From contig NZ_CP095742.1 of the NCBI RefSeq assembly GCF_023078495.1, forward strand, positions 3,782,001-3,846,000: DNA of 64,000 nt, read 5' to 3'. The DNA is from Luteibacter aegosomatissinici. Lineage in GTDB: Bacteria; Pseudomonadota; Gammaproteobacteria; Xanthomonadales; Rhodanobacteraceae. The position numbers and the translations under genes are program-made. The notes under the pieces are model-generated. The model did no database searches. It saw only the letters and a program-made list of their open reading frames with translations, and had not been told where the DNA came from. Shown here in pieces: positions 44,573-55,295 of this stretch; the stretch's first letter is position 1, and each line of letters opens with the position of its first letter.

Positions 44573-47329
44573 ATGGACAAGAGTTTCGAGCCCAGCCTGA
44601 TCGAGTCGAAGTGGTACGCCCAGTGGGAAGCCAATGGCTACTTCAAGCCATCCGGCAAGGGCACGCCCTACACGATCATGCTGCCGCCGCCCAACGTCAC
44701 GGGCACGCTGCACATGGGCCATGCGTTCCAGCACACCATCATGGACACGCTGGTGCGCTACCACCGCATGCGCGGCTACGACACCCTGTGGCAGCTGGGC
44801 ACCGACCACGCCGGCATCGCGACCGAAATGGTGGTTACCCGCCAGCTCAACGCCGAAGGCAAGCAGCGCTCCGATTTCGACCGTGATTCCTTCATCGCCC
44901 GGGTGTGGGAATGGAAGAAGGAATCCGGCGGCACCATCGGCCGGCAGATGCGCCGCATGGGCGTGTCGGGCGACTGGAGCCGCGAAGTCTTCACCATGGA
45001 CGAAGGCCCGTCGAAGGCCGTCGTCGAAACCTTCACCCGCCTGCACCAGGAAGGCCTGATCTACCGTGGCCAGAAACTGGTCAACTGGGACCCCGTGCTG
45101 AAAACGGCCATCTCCGACCTGGAAGTGGTGAGCGAAGAGGAAGACGGTTCGCTGTGGTCGATCCGCTACCCGCTGGCCGATGGTTCGGGCGAGCTGATCG
45201 TCGCCACCACGCGCCCGGAGACCATGCTCGGCGACGTGGCCGTGGCCGTGCACCCGGAAGACGAGCGCTATGCGCACCTTATCGGCCACATGCTCGCCCT
45301 GCCCCTGTCCGATCGCCAGATCCCGATCATCGCCGATGATTACGTGGAGAAGGATTTCGGCACCGGCTGCGTGAAGATCACCCCGGCGCACGATTTCAAT
45401 GACTACGCCATCGGCCAGCGCCACAACCTGCCGATGATCAACATCCTCACCGACGACGCGGCGATCAACGACGCGGCGCCGGAGAAATACCGCGGCATGG
45501 ATCGCTATGTCGCGCGCAAGGCCGTGCTTGCCGATCTCGAAGCGCAGGAACTGCTCGTCGAGACGAAAAAGCACAAGCTGCAGGTGCCGCGCGGCGATCG
45601 TACCGGCCAGGTCATCGAGCCGTACCTCACGTGGCAGTGGTTCGTGAAGATGGACACGCTGGCCGCGCGCGGCATGGAGCTGGTTGAGCAGGGCCATGTG
45701 AAGTTCGTGCCCGAGAACTGGATCAACACGTACCGCCACTGGCTGGGCAACATCCAGGATTGGTGCATCAGCCGCCAGCTCACCTGGGGCCACCAGATCC
45801 CGGCGTGGTACACCAGCGAAGGCACCGTCATCGTCGCCCACGACGAGGCCGAGGCCACGACGCTTGCCGCCGCCCAGGGCTACACCGGCGCACTGCGCCG
45901 CGACCCGGATGTGCTCGAGACCTGGTTCTCGTCCTCGCTGTGGAGCCACTCCACGCTGGGCTGGCCCGATCCGCAGGCACAGGCCGAGCGCGGCTTCGAT
46001 CGCTACCTGCCGACCAACGTGCTGGTCACCGGCTTCGACATCATCTTCTTCTGGGTTGCCCGGATGATCATGATGACCGACCACTTCACCGGCGAAGTGC
46101 CGTTCAAGGATGTCTACGTCACGGGCCTGATCCGCGACAAGGACGGCCAGAAGATGTCGAAGTCGAAGGGTAACGTCCTCGATCCGCTCGACCTGATCGA
46201 CGGCATCACCCTGGACGACCTGCTGGCCAAGCGGACGCGCGGGCTCATGCAGCCGAAGATGGCCGAGAAGATCGAAAAGGCCACGCGCAAGGAATTCGCC
46301 GAAGGCATCCCCGCGTTCGGCGCCGATGCGCTGCGCTTCACGTTTGCCTCGCTCGCCACGCATGGCCGCGATATCAAGTTCGACCTGGAGCGCGCCGCTG
46401 GCTACAAGGCGTTCGTCAACAAGCTGTGGAATGCCTCGCGCTTCGTGCTGATGAACCTGGGCGACGGCCCGGTGGCGAAGGTCGCCCCGTCCACGGAAGC
46501 CGAGCGCTGGATCCTCACCCGCCTGCGTGACACGCTGGCCACGGTAAAGGAACAGCTTGCGCTCTATCGTTTCGACCTTGCCTCGCAGGCACTGTACGAG
46601 TTCACCTGGAACGAGTTCTGCGACTGGTTCCTGGAGCTGTCCAAGCCGGCACTGAATGGCAGCGACGAAACGGCCATCGCCTCCACGCGCTACACCCTGG
46701 TGCATGTGCTGGAAACGCTGCTGCGCGCGCTGCATCCGCTCATTCCGTTCGTCACCGAAGAGATCTGGCAGAACGTGCGCCCGCTGCTCGGCATCGAAGG
46801 CGAGACGATCATGCTTCGCCCGTATCCGGAAGCCGAGGAAATCACGGGCGATACCGCGGCAACGGCGGAGATCGAATGGGTGAAGGACGTACTCACCGGC
46901 GTGCGCCGCATTCGCGCGGAAATGAACATCGCCCCGGGCAAGGTCATTCCGCTGCTGCTCGCCGATGGCGATGCGGCTGATCGTGCGCGTGCCGCCAAGT
47001 TTGCCGCACAGATCGCCTTCCTCGGCCGCGTGGAGACGCCGGTGTGGGTGGAAGGTGAAGAGCCCGCTGCCGCGGTGGCTGTCATCGGCGGCATGCGCGC
47101 GCTGATCCCGCTGGAAGGCCTGATCGACGTGGGCGCGGAGAAGACCCGCCTGGCCAAGGAAATTGCCCGCGTGGAAGGCGAGATCAAGAAGTGCGAAGCG
47201 AAGCTGGGCAACGCCAACTTCGTCGCCAATGCACCGGCGGAAGTGGTGGAGCAGGAGCGCCAGCGCATCACCGACTGGACCCGCCAGGCCGATGCCATGC
47301 GTGAGCAAGCCCGAAAGCTGGGCGGCTGA
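44573..47329 (+). CDS. valS: valyl-tRNA synthetase
   Basis: A 918-residue class Ia synthetase. The HIGH motif appears as [13 protein letters not shown], the KMSKS motif as [17 protein letters not shown], the editing (CP1) domain as [19 protein letters not shown], and the C-terminal coiled-coil arm as [25 protein letters not shown] 44573 gives [19 protein letters not shown], as in the family. In many relatives valS directly follows pepA-holC; here it is convergent with them and shares their terminator. Confidence 0.97.
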   Translation: MDKSFEPSLIESKWYAQWEANGYFKPSGKGTPYTIMLPPPNVTGTLHMGHAFQHTIMDTLVRYHRMRGYDTLWQLGTDHAGIATEMVVTRQLNAEGKQRSDFDRDSFIARVWEWKKESGGTIGRQMRRMGVSGDWSREVFTMDEGPSKAVVETFTRLHQEGLIYRGQKLVNWDPVLKTAISDLEVVSEEEDGSLWSIRYPLADGSGELIVATTRPETMLGDVAVAVHPEDERYAHLIGHMLALPLSDRQIPIIADDYVEKDFGTGCVKITPAHDFNDYAIGQRHNLPMINILTDDAAINDAAPEKYRGMDRYVARKAVLADLEAQELLVETKKHKLQVPRGDRTGQVIEPYLTWQWFVKMDTLAARGMELVEQGHVKFVPENWINTYRHWLGNIQDWCISRQLTWGHQIPAWYTSEGTVIVAHDEAEATTLAAAQGYTGALRRDPDVLETWFSSSLWSHSTLGWPDPQAQAERGFDRYLPTNVLVTGFDIIFFWVARMIMMTDHFTGEVPFKDVYVTGLIRDKDGQKMSKSKGNVLDPLDLIDGITLDDLLAKRTRGLMQPKMAEKIEKATRKEFAEGIPAFGADALRFTFASLATHGRDIKFDLERAAGYKAFVNKLWNASRFVLMNLGDGPVAKVAPSTEAERWILTRLRDTLATVKEQLALYRFDLASQALYEFTWNEFCDWFLELSKPALNGSDETAIASTRYTLVHVLETLLRALHPLIPFVTEEIWQNVRPLLGIEGETIMLRPYPEAEEITGDTAATAEIEWVKDVLTGVRRIRAEMNIAPGKVIPLLLADGDAADRARAAKFAAQIAFLGRVETPVWVEGEEPAAAVAVIGGMRALIPLEGLIDVGAEKTRLAKEIARVEGEIKKCEAKLGNANFVANAPAEVVEQERQRITDWTRQADAMREQARKLGG

Positions 47330-47337
47330 CAGCATCT

Positions 47338-47431
47338 GTAGGAGCCCACCCTGTGGGCGACGCTGCCGCGAGACCACCGTGCGACCGGCGGCACTATCGC
47401 GAAAGATGTCGCCCACAGGGTGGGCTCCTAC
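47338..47431. repeat. REP pair after valS
   Basis: Inverted pair from GTAGGAGCCCACCCTGTGGG to CCCACAGGGTGGGCTCCTAC, 94 bp, near-identical at both ends to the pair at 61715-61810. It lies directly before the shared terminator. Confidence 0.85.
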
Positions 47432-47432
47432 G

Positions 47433-47460
47433 AAAAAGCCCCGCTTACGCGGGGCTTTTT
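47433..47460. terminator. bidirectional Rho-independent terminator (valS/holC)
   Basis: Symmetric stem AAAAAGCCCCGC/GCGGGGCTTTTT with a TTAC loop, so a T-tract follows the stem on both strands. It ends valS transcripts on the plus strand and holC transcripts on the minus strand; holC ends at 47462. Confidence 0.93.
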
Positions 47461-47461
47461 C

Positions 47462-47884
47462 TTACATATCGTGCTTGTTCACTTCGAACCCGCCACGCTT
47501 GTACTCCGTCCAGCGCGCTCGTGATCCCTCACGTTCCGCCGGATCGGCTGCGACCACCTCCAGCACGCGGTCGAACTGCCCCGGTGCACATACATCGCGC
47601 AAGTTGATCACCATCGGCCGGTCGGCGGTTTCCACGCCGGGCGGCACGATGAGTACAGCCGTGTTCTGGTCATCGTCATCCCCCGCCAGCTGGTGGGGGA
47701 TGAAGGCGTCCTCGTCGAACGCCCACAGGTACTCGTCGATCGCCTCCGCCTGTTCAAAATCGCGGGTGAGGATCAACGTGGGCTGTTGGGCCGCGAACGC
47801 GCGCTTGGCGAGTTCGCACACCAGCAGCAGGGGATCCTCGCGGAAACGCGGCTTGTCGATCAGGTAGAAGTCGGCGCGCGGCAT
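47462..47884 (-). CDS. holC: DNA polymerase III chi subunit
   Basis: Part of the clamp-loader; binds single-strand binding protein and, in E. coli, the YoaA helicase. The 140-residue protein starts MPRADFYLIDKPRFREDPLLLVCELAKRAF and has AIDEYLWAFDEDAFIPHQLAG and the NLRDVCAPGQFDRVLEVV block, all typical of HolC. It follows pepA by nine bases and ends in the shared terminator. Confidence 0.93.
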   Translation of the reverse strand: MPRADFYLIDKPRFREDPLLLVCELAKRAFAAQQPTLILTRDFEQAEAIDEYLWAFDEDAFIPHQLAGDDDDQNTAVLIVPPGVETADRPMVINLRDVCAPGQFDRVLEVVAADPAEREGSRARWTEYKRGGFEVNKHDM

Positions 47885-47893
47885 CGGGTGCTA

Positions 47894-49381
47894 TCAGCCG
47901 GCGACGCGATCGAGCAGCCACTGCGCCAGCAGCGGCACCGGGCGGCCGGTGGCGAGGCCCTTGCGGCCCTCGTCCCACGCCGTGCCGGCGATATCCAGGT
48001 GCGCCCAGCGGCGGCCCTCGGTGAAGCGCGCCAGGAAGCAGCCCGCGGTGATGGCGCCAGCGTACTTGCCACCGATGTTCGCCACGTCGGCAAAGCCGGA
48101 CTCGAGCTGAGACTGGTAGTCATCCCAAAGCGGCAGGCGCCAGGCGCGGTCGAGGGTGTCTTCGCCCGCCGAAAGCAGTTCGGCCGAGAGCGATTCGTCC
48201 TTGGTCATCAGGCCGGTAGCATGCTTGCCCAGGGCCACGACGCAGGCACCGGTCAGGGTGGCGGCATCGATCATGGTGTGCGGATCGAAGCGCTTGCCCG
48301 TGTAGGTGAGCGCATCGCACAGGATCAGGCGGCCTTCCGCATCGGTGTTCAGCACCTCGATGGTGATCCCTGCCATGCTGGTGAGCACGTCGCCCGGGCG
48401 GTAGGCATTGCCATCCGGCATGTTTTCCACGGCGGGGACGACGCAGACCAGGTTCACCGGCAGCTTCATCTTCACGGCCGATACGAAGGCACCGAGCACG
48501 CCGGCGGCGCCGCCCATGTCGAACTTCATTTCTTCCATGCCCGGGCCGGGCTTGATGCTGATGCCGCCGGTATCGAAAGTGATGCCCTTGCCCACGAAGG
48601 CGTAGGGACGCTCGCCATCCTTGCCACCGTTCCACTGCAAGACCACCAGGCGCGGCTCATTGGCCGAGCCGCGGGCCACGGCCAGCAGGGAGCCCATGCC
48701 CTCGCGCTCCATGTCGGCGCGGTCCAGGGCCTCGAACGAGACGCCGTCATGCGCCTCGGCAAAGGCGCGGGCCTGCTCGGCGATGTAGTTGGGGTTGCAG
48801 ATGTTCGGCGGCAGGTTGCCCAGCTCGCGGGCGAAGCGGACGCCCTCGGCGATGGCGCGAGCCTGCTCCAGGCCGCCTTCGGCATCGGCCGGGCCAGCAA
48901 AGGTGACCGCGGCCAGCTCAGGCTGGGCCTTGTCACGCGGCTTCAGGGTGGCGGTATAGCGATACGCCGCATGATCGGTGGCCAGGGCGGCTACGCGAAG
49001 CTTCCAGTTGGCGTCGCGGCCCGGGACATCCACTTCGGTAAGCCAGCTGGCAGCCTCGGTGACCGGCAGGCGGCCGATGGCGCGGGCGGCCTCCAGGCTC
49101 ACCCGCTGGTAGCGGGCGCTGTCGAAGGTCTTCTGGGCGCCCAGGCCCACGACCAGCACACGGGCGGCGGCCACGCCCGCCGGATGCAGCAGGGTAACGA
49201 GGTTGCCGACCTTGCCGGTAATATCGCCCGCTTCGACCAGGCGCTTGATGGCACCACCGGCGGCGGTATCGATCCGCGCCGCGGCGCTGGTCAGGACACC
49301 GTTCTCGTAGACACCGACCACGGCCACGGGGGTGGCGAAGGCTTCGGGAGCGTTGGAACCAAGGCTGAACTGAACCGTCAT
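47894..49381 (-). CDS. pepA: leucyl aminopeptidase PepA
   Basis: M17 dizinc aminopeptidase and, in E. coli, a DNA-binding protein in site-specific recombination and pyrimidine regulation. The 495-residue protein shows [17 protein letters not shown] (metal and catalytic Lys region), [13 protein letters not shown], and the family signature [14 protein letters not shown]. The N-terminal domain is less conserved, as usual. It is divergent from lptF across a 97-base gap and is followed by holC. Confidence 0.95.
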   Translation of the reverse strand: MTVQFSLGSNAPEAFATPVAVVGVYENGVLTSAAARIDTAAGGAIKRLVEAGDITGKVGNLVTLLHPAGVAAARVLVVGLGAQKTFDSARYQRVSLEAARAIGRLPVTEAASWLTEVDVPGRDANWKLRVAALATDHAAYRYTATLKPRDKAQPELAAVTFAGPADAEGGLEQARAIAEGVRFARELGNLPPNICNPNYIAEQARAFAEAHDGVSFEALDRADMEREGMGSLLAVARGSANEPRLVVLQWNGGKDGERPYAFVGKGITFDTGGISIKPGPGMEEMKFDMGGAAGVLGAFVSAVKMKLPVNLVCVVPAVENMPDGNAYRPGDVLTSMAGITIEVLNTDAEGRLILCDALTYTGKRFDPHTMIDAATLTGACVVALGKHATGLMTKDESLSAELLSAGEDTLDRAWRLPLWDDYQSQLESGFADVANIGGKYAGAITAGCFLARFTEGRRWAHLDIAGTAWDEGRKGLATGRPVPLLAQWLLDRVAG

Positions 49382-49478
49382 GACTTACCGTCCTGCAAAA
49401 GCCGCCCGGAGCCCGGACCAGCTAGACTTAAGGTTTGCCGGCCGGGATTGACGCGGCACCAACCGCGAATTCTACCAA

Positions 49479-50582
49479 ATGCTCAGCATCCTCGACCGTT
49501 ACTTCCTGCGAGAACTCGCCGCCGGCATCGTGGCCACGGCCATCGTGCTGCTGGTGATCTTCGCCGGCGGTGCCTTCGCGGGCGTCCTGCAGAAGGTCGC
49601 GAACGGCAGTATCCAGCCCAGCATCATGTTCGAGGTACTGGGCCTGCAGATGCTGGACCTGCTCTCCACCCTGCTGCCCATGGCCGCCTTCCTGGGCACC
49701 CTGATCGCCCTGGGCCGCATGTACCGCGAGAGCGAGATGCACGTGCTGGCGTCCTCCGGCATGGGCCCCCGCGGCATGCTGCGCCCCGTCACCCTGCTGG
49801 CCGTGCTGGCCACGATCCTGGTGGGCATCCTTTCCCTGTGGGCCGGCCCCTGGTCGGCGCGCAAGGCCGACCAGGTCATCGCCGCCGCCAACAAGTCCGT
49901 GATCGCCGCCGGCCTCGATGCGGGCCGCTTCACCGAACTGCCGGGCAAGGGCGGCATCATCTTCGTCGATACCCTGAGCCGTGACGGCACGGTCCTGGGC
50001 AAGACCTTCCTGGCCACCGACCGCGTGGATTCGGACGGCAACCCCCAGGTCCGGGTGGTGAATGCCAGGCACGGCCAGATGTACCAGGAGAGCAACGGGC
50101 AGGATCGCTTCCTCGCCCTGTACGACGGCTGGCAATTCGAGATCCCGCTGGCAGGCGACAACTGGCGGCGCATGAAGTACGTACGCAACGATGTGTCGCT
50201 TTCCAACATCAGCGATGACGACGAGGACACCGACCCGGCCCACGAATCCACCACGGTGGATCTGTTCAAGGCCGGCACAGCCGATGCGCTGGGTGAGCTG
50301 GTATCGCGCTTCGCCGCACCGGTGTCCACCCTCGTGCTGATGATGATGGTGCTGCCCATGTCGCGGCAGGCGCCACGCGATGCGCGTTACGGCCGCCTGC
50401 TGGTCGCCGTGCTCTCCTACTTCCTGTATGTGGTGTGGCAGCTCATCGCCCGCACACAGATCATCAAGGGCCACCTGCACACGTCGGTGCCGATCTGGGT
50501 GCTGCACGTCATCGTGTTTGCCGTGGCCGCCTGGTTCTTCTGGAAGCAGAACGCACCCCGTCGCGTAAAGGTGGCCGCGTAA
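49479..50582 (+). CDS. lptF: LPS export permease LptF
   Basis: With LptG and LptB forms the ABC transporter that extracts LPS from the inner membrane. The 367-residue protein has an amino-terminal helix pair (SILDRYFLRELAAGIVATAIVLLVIFAGG), a periplasmic beta-jellyroll domain (about 135-265) and a C-terminal helix bundle with VLMMMVLPMSRQAPRDARYG, the YjgP/YjgQ pattern. The stop overlaps the lptG start by one base (TAATG). The lipid A made by the lpx genes at 17594-21073 is its cargo. Confidence 0.95.
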   Translation: MLSILDRYFLRELAAGIVATAIVLLVIFAGGAFAGVLQKVANGSIQPSIMFEVLGLQMLDLLSTLLPMAAFLGTLIALGRMYRESEMHVLASSGMGPRGMLRPVTLLAVLATILVGILSLWAGPWSARKADQVIAAANKSVIAAGLDAGRFTELPGKGGIIFVDTLSRDGTVLGKTFLATDRVDSDGNPQVRVVNARHGQMYQESNGQDRFLALYDGWQFEIPLAGDNWRRMKYVRNDVSLSNISDDDEDTDPAHESTTVDLFKAGTADALGELVSRFAAPVSTLVLMMMVLPMSRQAPRDARYGRLLVAVLSYFLYVVWQLIARTQIIKGHLHTSVPIWVLHVIVFAVAAWFFWKQNAPRRVKVAA

Positions 50583-51679
50583 TGGCTACCTTCGCCATCA
50601 AACGTGCCGACCGCCTGATCGGTGCGAGCGTCCTGAGCACCTTGCTGCTGGTATGGCTGGTGCTCGCCGGTTTCGATTCGCTACAGCAGTTCGTGCGCCA
50701 GCTGGGCAACATCGGCAAGAACGGCTTCTCGCTGTACGACGCCATCGCTTACATCATGCTGACGGTGCCCCGGCGCCTGTACCAGATGTTCAGCAATGCG
50801 GCGCTTATTGGCGGTTTGCTGGGCCTGGGCGGCCTGGCTGCCACCGGCGAGCTCACCGCGCTGCGCGCCGCGGGCATGTCCAAGCTGCGCATCGCTGTCT
50901 CGGCCGCGGGCGTCGTGGCCTTTATCACCATCCTCGTGGTGATCATGGGCGAGACCATCGCACCGTACGGTGACCAGCATGCCCAGGCCATCCAGGTACG
51001 CATGCGCTCGAGCAACCTGGGTTCCACCAGCAGTGGCCTGTGGGCGCGCGATGCGGGCAAGATCATCAACGCCAAGTCCGCCATCGCCACGCAGGAAGGC
51101 GACCTCACCACGGTGAAACTGGTGGACGTGCGCGTCTTCACGTTCACGCCCGATGGCCAGGTCGCGGAGTTCTCCCACGGCGACAGCGCGATCCACGACG
51201 GTAACCAGTGGGTGATGACCAACGTGCGCACGACCACGCGTGACGACGCTGGCATTCATAGCCTGACCGCGCCGACGCAGACCTGGAAATCCCGGCTGAA
51301 CCCGCATGTGCTGGAACAGTCGATCATCCACCCCGAATACCTTTCCATGTCCGACCTGCGCCGGAACATGCGCTACCTCGAATCGAACGGGCAGAACCCG
51401 GGTGCCTACGCCGTAGCGTTCTGGGGGCGGGTCATCTTCCCGTTCAACGTGCTGGTGCTGGTGCTCTGCGCCATGCCGTTCGCCTTCGGTTCGTTGCGCT
51501 CGGGCGGCTTCGGCAAGCGCCTGTTCATCGGCATCATCCTGGCGATCGGCTGGTACTTCCTGCAGGGCGCCATGGTGAACTTCGGTACGGTGTACGGGCT
51601 GCCGCCGCTGCTCGCCAACCTGCTGCCCACGACCCTGCTGGTAGCAGGCGCGCTGGCCTATTTCAGGCGTTTCGGCTAG
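50582..51679 (+). CDS. lptG: LPS export permease LptG
   Basis: Second transmembrane subunit of the LPS exporter, 365 residues. It has the same layout as LptF: helices from IGASVLSTLLLVWLVLAGFDSLQQ, the family segment LLGLGGLAATGELTALRAAGMSKLRI, a periplasmic domain, and a C-terminal bundle (FPFNVLVLVLCAMPFAFGSLRSGGFGK). It ends nine bases before the convergent hybrid kinase. Confidence 0.95.
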   Translation: MATFAIKRADRLIGASVLSTLLLVWLVLAGFDSLQQFVRQLGNIGKNGFSLYDAIAYIMLTVPRRLYQMFSNAALIGGLLGLGGLAATGELTALRAAGMSKLRIAVSAAGVVAFITILVVIMGETIAPYGDQHAQAIQVRMRSSNLGSTSSGLWARDAGKIINAKSAIATQEGDLTTVKLVDVRVFTFTPDGQVAEFSHGDSAIHDGNQWVMTNVRTTTRDDAGIHSLTAPTQTWKSRLNPHVLEQSIIHPEYLSMSDLRRNMRYLESNGQNPGAYAVAFWGRVIFPFNVLVLVLCAMPFAFGSLRSGGFGKRLFIGIILAIGWYFLQGAMVNFGTVYGLPPLLANLLPTTLLVAGALAYFRRFG

Positions 51680-51688
51680 CCAGCCGCC

Positions 51689-54600
51689 TCATGCGGCGAC
51701 GCTGTCCAGCGCCGCCGCCAGGCTGTCTCCCGTCAAGGGCTTGCGCAGCAGCCCGTCCATGCCCGCGGCACGTACCGCGTCGACCTCGTCACCGGCCGAC
51801 CGCGCGGTCACGGCGATGATGGGAATGGATGCCTTGCCATCCATGCGCCGGACCATCCGCGCGACCTGGAATCCGTCCATGATGGGCAAATCCAGATCGA
51901 GCAGGACCATGTCGAACGATCCACGCGCAAGCTCGGCGAGGGCCAGCAGGCCATCGCCAACCACGCGTACATCGTGGCCGCGCTCTCGCAGCAGGGCCGC
52001 TATGACATCGGCGACGACGCTGTCATCCTCGACGAGCAGCACGCGCCATGCCGTATCAGGGACCACCTGCGCCATGCCCGCCGCGCACGCGCGCCCATCA
52101 CAAGTGCATGCAGGCAATGGCAAGGCCACGGTGAACGCGCTGCCGACACCAGGCACGCTTTCCACGCCGATGGATCCGCCCATCAGGGCGCAGAGTTCGT
52201 GGCAAATCGCGAGACCCAGGCCGGAACCCTCCCCGCGCTGTTTCGTACCGCCTTGTTCAAAGCGCTCAAACAGCCGCGCCATCAACGCGCTATCCATACC
52301 CGGCCCGGTATCCCGGATGATGACCCCGATGCCTTCGCCGCGGGCATCGACATGCACGGATACGCCGCCCTGCTCGGTGAACTTCACCGCGTTGTTCACC
52401 AGGTTCTGGACGATCTGACGCAGGCGCACCGGATCGGCGCGCAACGCGCGCGGCACGGCGGGGTCGACACTGAGCGATAGATCCAGCCCCTTCTCACGCG
52501 CGGCGGCGGACGCAAGGTCCACGGCCGCCTCGACGATGGCACGTGGCGAAACGCATTCGGGCTCGAGCACCAGCCGTCGCGCCTCGATGCGCGTCAGGTC
52601 CAGCGCATCATTCACCAGCCGCAAGAGCAGGGTGCCCGAGCGGCGCACCGCCTCCACATAGGAACGCTGCGTTTCATCCAGCGGAGTGCGTGCCATCAGC
52701 TCGGCCATGCCTAGCACGCCGGTCATGGGCGTACGGATTTCATGGCCCAGTGTCGCCATGAACTCCGTTTTCGCAGCATTGGCCTCTTCCGCCAGGCGCC
52801 GCTGCTGCTCCGCCAATTGCACACGCATGGCCTGGCCAACACGAGAGCGCGCCGCACTCACCAGGCCCGAGATGGCGCCGAGGAGCGCAAGCGCATAGCC
52901 AAGCCACGCCCACCAGCGAAGCCATGGGGGTGCCTGTACGCGCAGGATCACGGGCACGGGGAGTTCACCATCGACGCCATCGCGGCCGCGCCCCCTCACG
53001 ATGAGTTCGTAAGTTCCCGGTGCCAGCGTGCCGAACTGGCCCTCGCCTTCCTTGCCAGCGTGGAGGACGGTGGTCCCACCGCGCGAGCGGAGCATGAATT
53101 CGACGCTATTCCGGTCCGGGTTCACGTACGAAAGGGAGCGGGCACGCACGATGAGTTCACGATCGTCCCAAGCCAATGCCAGGCCGCTGCTGCCCGGCAA
53201 AAGCATCGTGCGCTTACCGCCACGCAACACGCTCGCATCGAGCACAGCCACCCCGGGCTTGCGCGAGTGATCGCGCTGCCGGTCCGGGCGGAATCCCACC
53301 AGTCCCCCCAGCGTGGCGCCGTACGTGGTGCCATCGGCCAGGCGCACGGTCGTGGCATGGGTGAATTCGCCGTTGGCCAGGCCATCCGCAAGGCCAAACG
53401 GCCGGAACGTGCCGGCGCGCGGATCGAAACGCCATACGCCGGTCTGCCCATACATCCAGAGTCGCCCCGTGACATCACGGCGAATGTTGAGTATGTCGGC
53501 CCCCGGGAACCCCTGGGCGCCCCCCATCGACCGGTCGAGGATGGCCCGCCCACCGTCCCAGGTGTAATGCTCGAGCAGGCCCGGGCGGACCAGCCAGAAA
53601 CCATCCTCGTCGGGTTCGAAGGCATTCACGCGGCCAGGTGCCACCCCGTCGATGAAGTGCATGCGGCCGTCGTAGCGATCGCGCCGCGCGAGCCCTGCAA
53701 GGCTCGCCTGCCACAAATCGCCGCCCACGATCTCGATTTGCCTCGTGTCATGCGCCCCACGCCGCATCTCATCGAACGCCAGCGGCGTGGCGTGGCGCAA
53801 TGCCTGATCCAGTGCGAAGACGCCTTCGCCAACGGCGGCGACGAAGACGGTGCCGTCGGGCGCCTGGGTAATCGTGGTCACCGGCCGTGTGATTTCGGCG
53901 CGCAGCCAGGGCGAGGCACGGCCGGCGTGTACGCGGGTAAGGCCCTCCACCGTGCCCACGAGCAGGTCGCCCCGGCGCGTTTCCAGTAACGACTGGATAC
54001 GCGACGTCCCTATGTCGTAAGCGAGGCCCGTTCGCCCCGTGGCTGGGTCAAACGAACGCACCCACCCCCGCAAGCCGCCGACCCACAGGCGCCCCTCGCC
54101 ATGCTCGGCCACGGCCGAGACGGTGCGCCCCGGCAGGCTGTGCGGATCGGTGGCCACATGGGCGAAGCGGGTGAAGTCCTCCCAGCTGGGGCCAAGATAG
54201 CCAAGCCCGCCGTCGTTCAGTGCAAACCACAACCCGTGCTCGCGATCCTCCATGATGCCCCGGACCGATCGCCCTGGCAGGCCACCCTGGGCTGTCCATG
54301 CCCCGGCCACGCCATGCACGCGACCATACCGGTCCAGCATGAGCAGGCCATCCAGGCTGGCGATCCAGGTCGTGCCATGGCTATCGGCCAGCGTGCCGTA
54401 CACCGGCATGGGCGGAACGCGGCGGTCACGTCGGAACTTGCCGTCGCTGGCGCGACGATAAAGCCCACGCGACGTTGCTGCGGTCACGTCGCTGCCGCGC
54501 ACGTCAATGCCCAGCACGCTGAGGTCATCCGCGTCTTCCATGAGCACGCGGGTGAGCGTGCGACCATCCGCTTCGAGGACATCGATGCCGCCATCACCGC

Positions 54601-55171
54601 CGATCCACAGCCGGCCATCGCTATCCGGCCGCAATGTGTGGATCGATGTCGATGAAAGACCGCCCGGACCAGGGGCCAGGTGTTCAAGATCACTGCCATC
54701 GGCCTGGATGTGATCGAGCCCGTCGGCGGTGCCCATCCAGATCGAGCCGTCGCGGCTCTCGGCGATGACCTTCACGTCGGCGTCCACCAAGCCATCACGC
54801 CAGTGGATGAAGCCACCCGTCACGGGGTCATATCGCGCAAGGCCGAGTTCGGCACCTCCCATCCAGATGCGGCCGCCGCTATCGACATGCAGGGCCGTGA
54901 CCGACATGGCGGGAAAGGGATGGGCACGGTCCGGGCCGAGTGGGGGCGTGGTGAACGCCACGCCATCGAAACGGGAAAGGCCCGATGCCGTGCCGACCCA
55001 GACAAAGCCCTGGGCATCCTGGGCAACGGCATGCACCTTGCTGCTGGGAAGGCCCTCGTGCAGGCCGTAGCTGCGGAATTGCGGGGTAGGCACGGGAGGC
55101 ATGCCTGCCTGCGCCGCGGGTGGAAGTGTGGCAATGGCAAGCGCCGCTGCCGCGAGAATCCATCTCGCCAT
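51689..55171 (-). CDS. hybrid two-component sensor kinase with periplasmic beta-propellers
   Basis: A 1160-residue protein. Signal sequence (MARWILAAAALAIATLPPAAQA), then about 640 residues of two-component-regulator propeller repeats (FVWVGTASGLSRFDG, RIWMGGAELGLARYD, SIWMGTADGLDHI and so on), a Y_Y_Y-like domain near 640-740, a membrane helix (LRWWAWLGYALALLGAISGLV), HisKA with His810 in MATLGHEIRTPMTG, an ATPase domain with GTGSGLAI-like boxes, and a receiver domain with Asp1092 in MVLLDLDLPIMDG. No DNA-binding domain follows, so output goes to another protein. Such propeller kinases usually sense carbohydrates or related ligands. An ATG at 55186 would add five residues. Confidence 0.92.
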   Translation of the reverse strand: MARWILAAAALAIATLPPAAQAGMPPVPTPQFRSYGLHEGLPSSKVHAVAQDAQGFVWVGTASGLSRFDGVAFTTPPLGPDRAHPFPAMSVTALHVDSGGRIWMGGAELGLARYDPVTGGFIHWRDGLVDADVKVIAESRDGSIWMGTADGLDHIQADGSDLEHLAPGPGGLSSTSIHTLRPDSDGRLWIGGDGGIDVLEADGRTLTRVLMEDADDLSVLGIDVRGSDVTAATSRGLYRRASDGKFRRDRRVPPMPVYGTLADSHGTTWIASLDGLLMLDRYGRVHGVAGAWTAQGGLPGRSVRGIMEDREHGLWFALNDGGLGYLGPSWEDFTRFAHVATDPHSLPGRTVSAVAEHGEGRLWVGGLRGWVRSFDPATGRTGLAYDIGTSRIQSLLETRRGDLLVGTVEGLTRVHAGRASPWLRAEITRPVTTITQAPDGTVFVAAVGEGVFALDQALRHATPLAFDEMRRGAHDTRQIEIVGGDLWQASLAGLARRDRYDGRMHFIDGVAPGRVNAFEPDEDGFWLVRPGLLEHYTWDGGRAILDRSMGGAQGFPGADILNIRRDVTGRLWMYGQTGVWRFDPRAGTFRPFGLADGLANGEFTHATTVRLADGTTYGATLGGLVGFRPDRQRDHSRKPGVAVLDASVLRGGKRTMLLPGSSGLALAWDDRELIVRARSLSYVNPDRNSVEFMLRSRGGTTVLHAGKEGEGQFGTLAPGTYELIVRGRGRDGVDGELPVPVILRVQAPPWLRWWAWLGYALALLGAISGLVSAARSRVGQAMRVQLAEQQRRLAEEANAAKTEFMATLGHEIRTPMTGVLGMAELMARTPLDETQRSYVEAVRRSGTLLLRLVNDALDLTRIEARRLVLEPECVSPRAIVEAAVDLASAAAREKGLDLSLSVDPAVPRALRADPVRLRQIVQNLVNNAVKFTEQGGVSVHVDARGEGIGVIIRDTGPGMDSALMARLFERFEQGGTKQRGEGSGLGLAICHELCALMGGSIGVESVPGVGSAFTVALPLPACTCDGRACAAGMAQVVPDTAWRVLLVEDDSVVADVIAALLRERGHDVRVVGDGLLALAELARGSFDMVLLDLDLPIMDGFQVARMVRRMDGKASIPIIAVTARSAGDEVDAVRAAGMDGLLRKPLTGDSLAAALDSVAA

Positions 55172-55295
55172 GTGCGTGTACTGCATTACGCCGGGTTCCT
55201 AGTTCGGGCCGGATGATGCCATGCACGCTCCCCTACGCCGACCCGGCCGCCGCCGCGCATTCATGTAGGGCAACGCTGACTCGCTTGCCCCTAGA

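Noticed and set aside
44567-47416. 949-codon open frame antisense to valS
   Set aside because: Shadow of valS in a GC-rich genome; no ribosome binding site or recognisable domain.
47693-49984. 763-codon open frame antisense to holC and pepA
   Set aside because: Both sense genes are certain; product lacks any recognisable fold signature.
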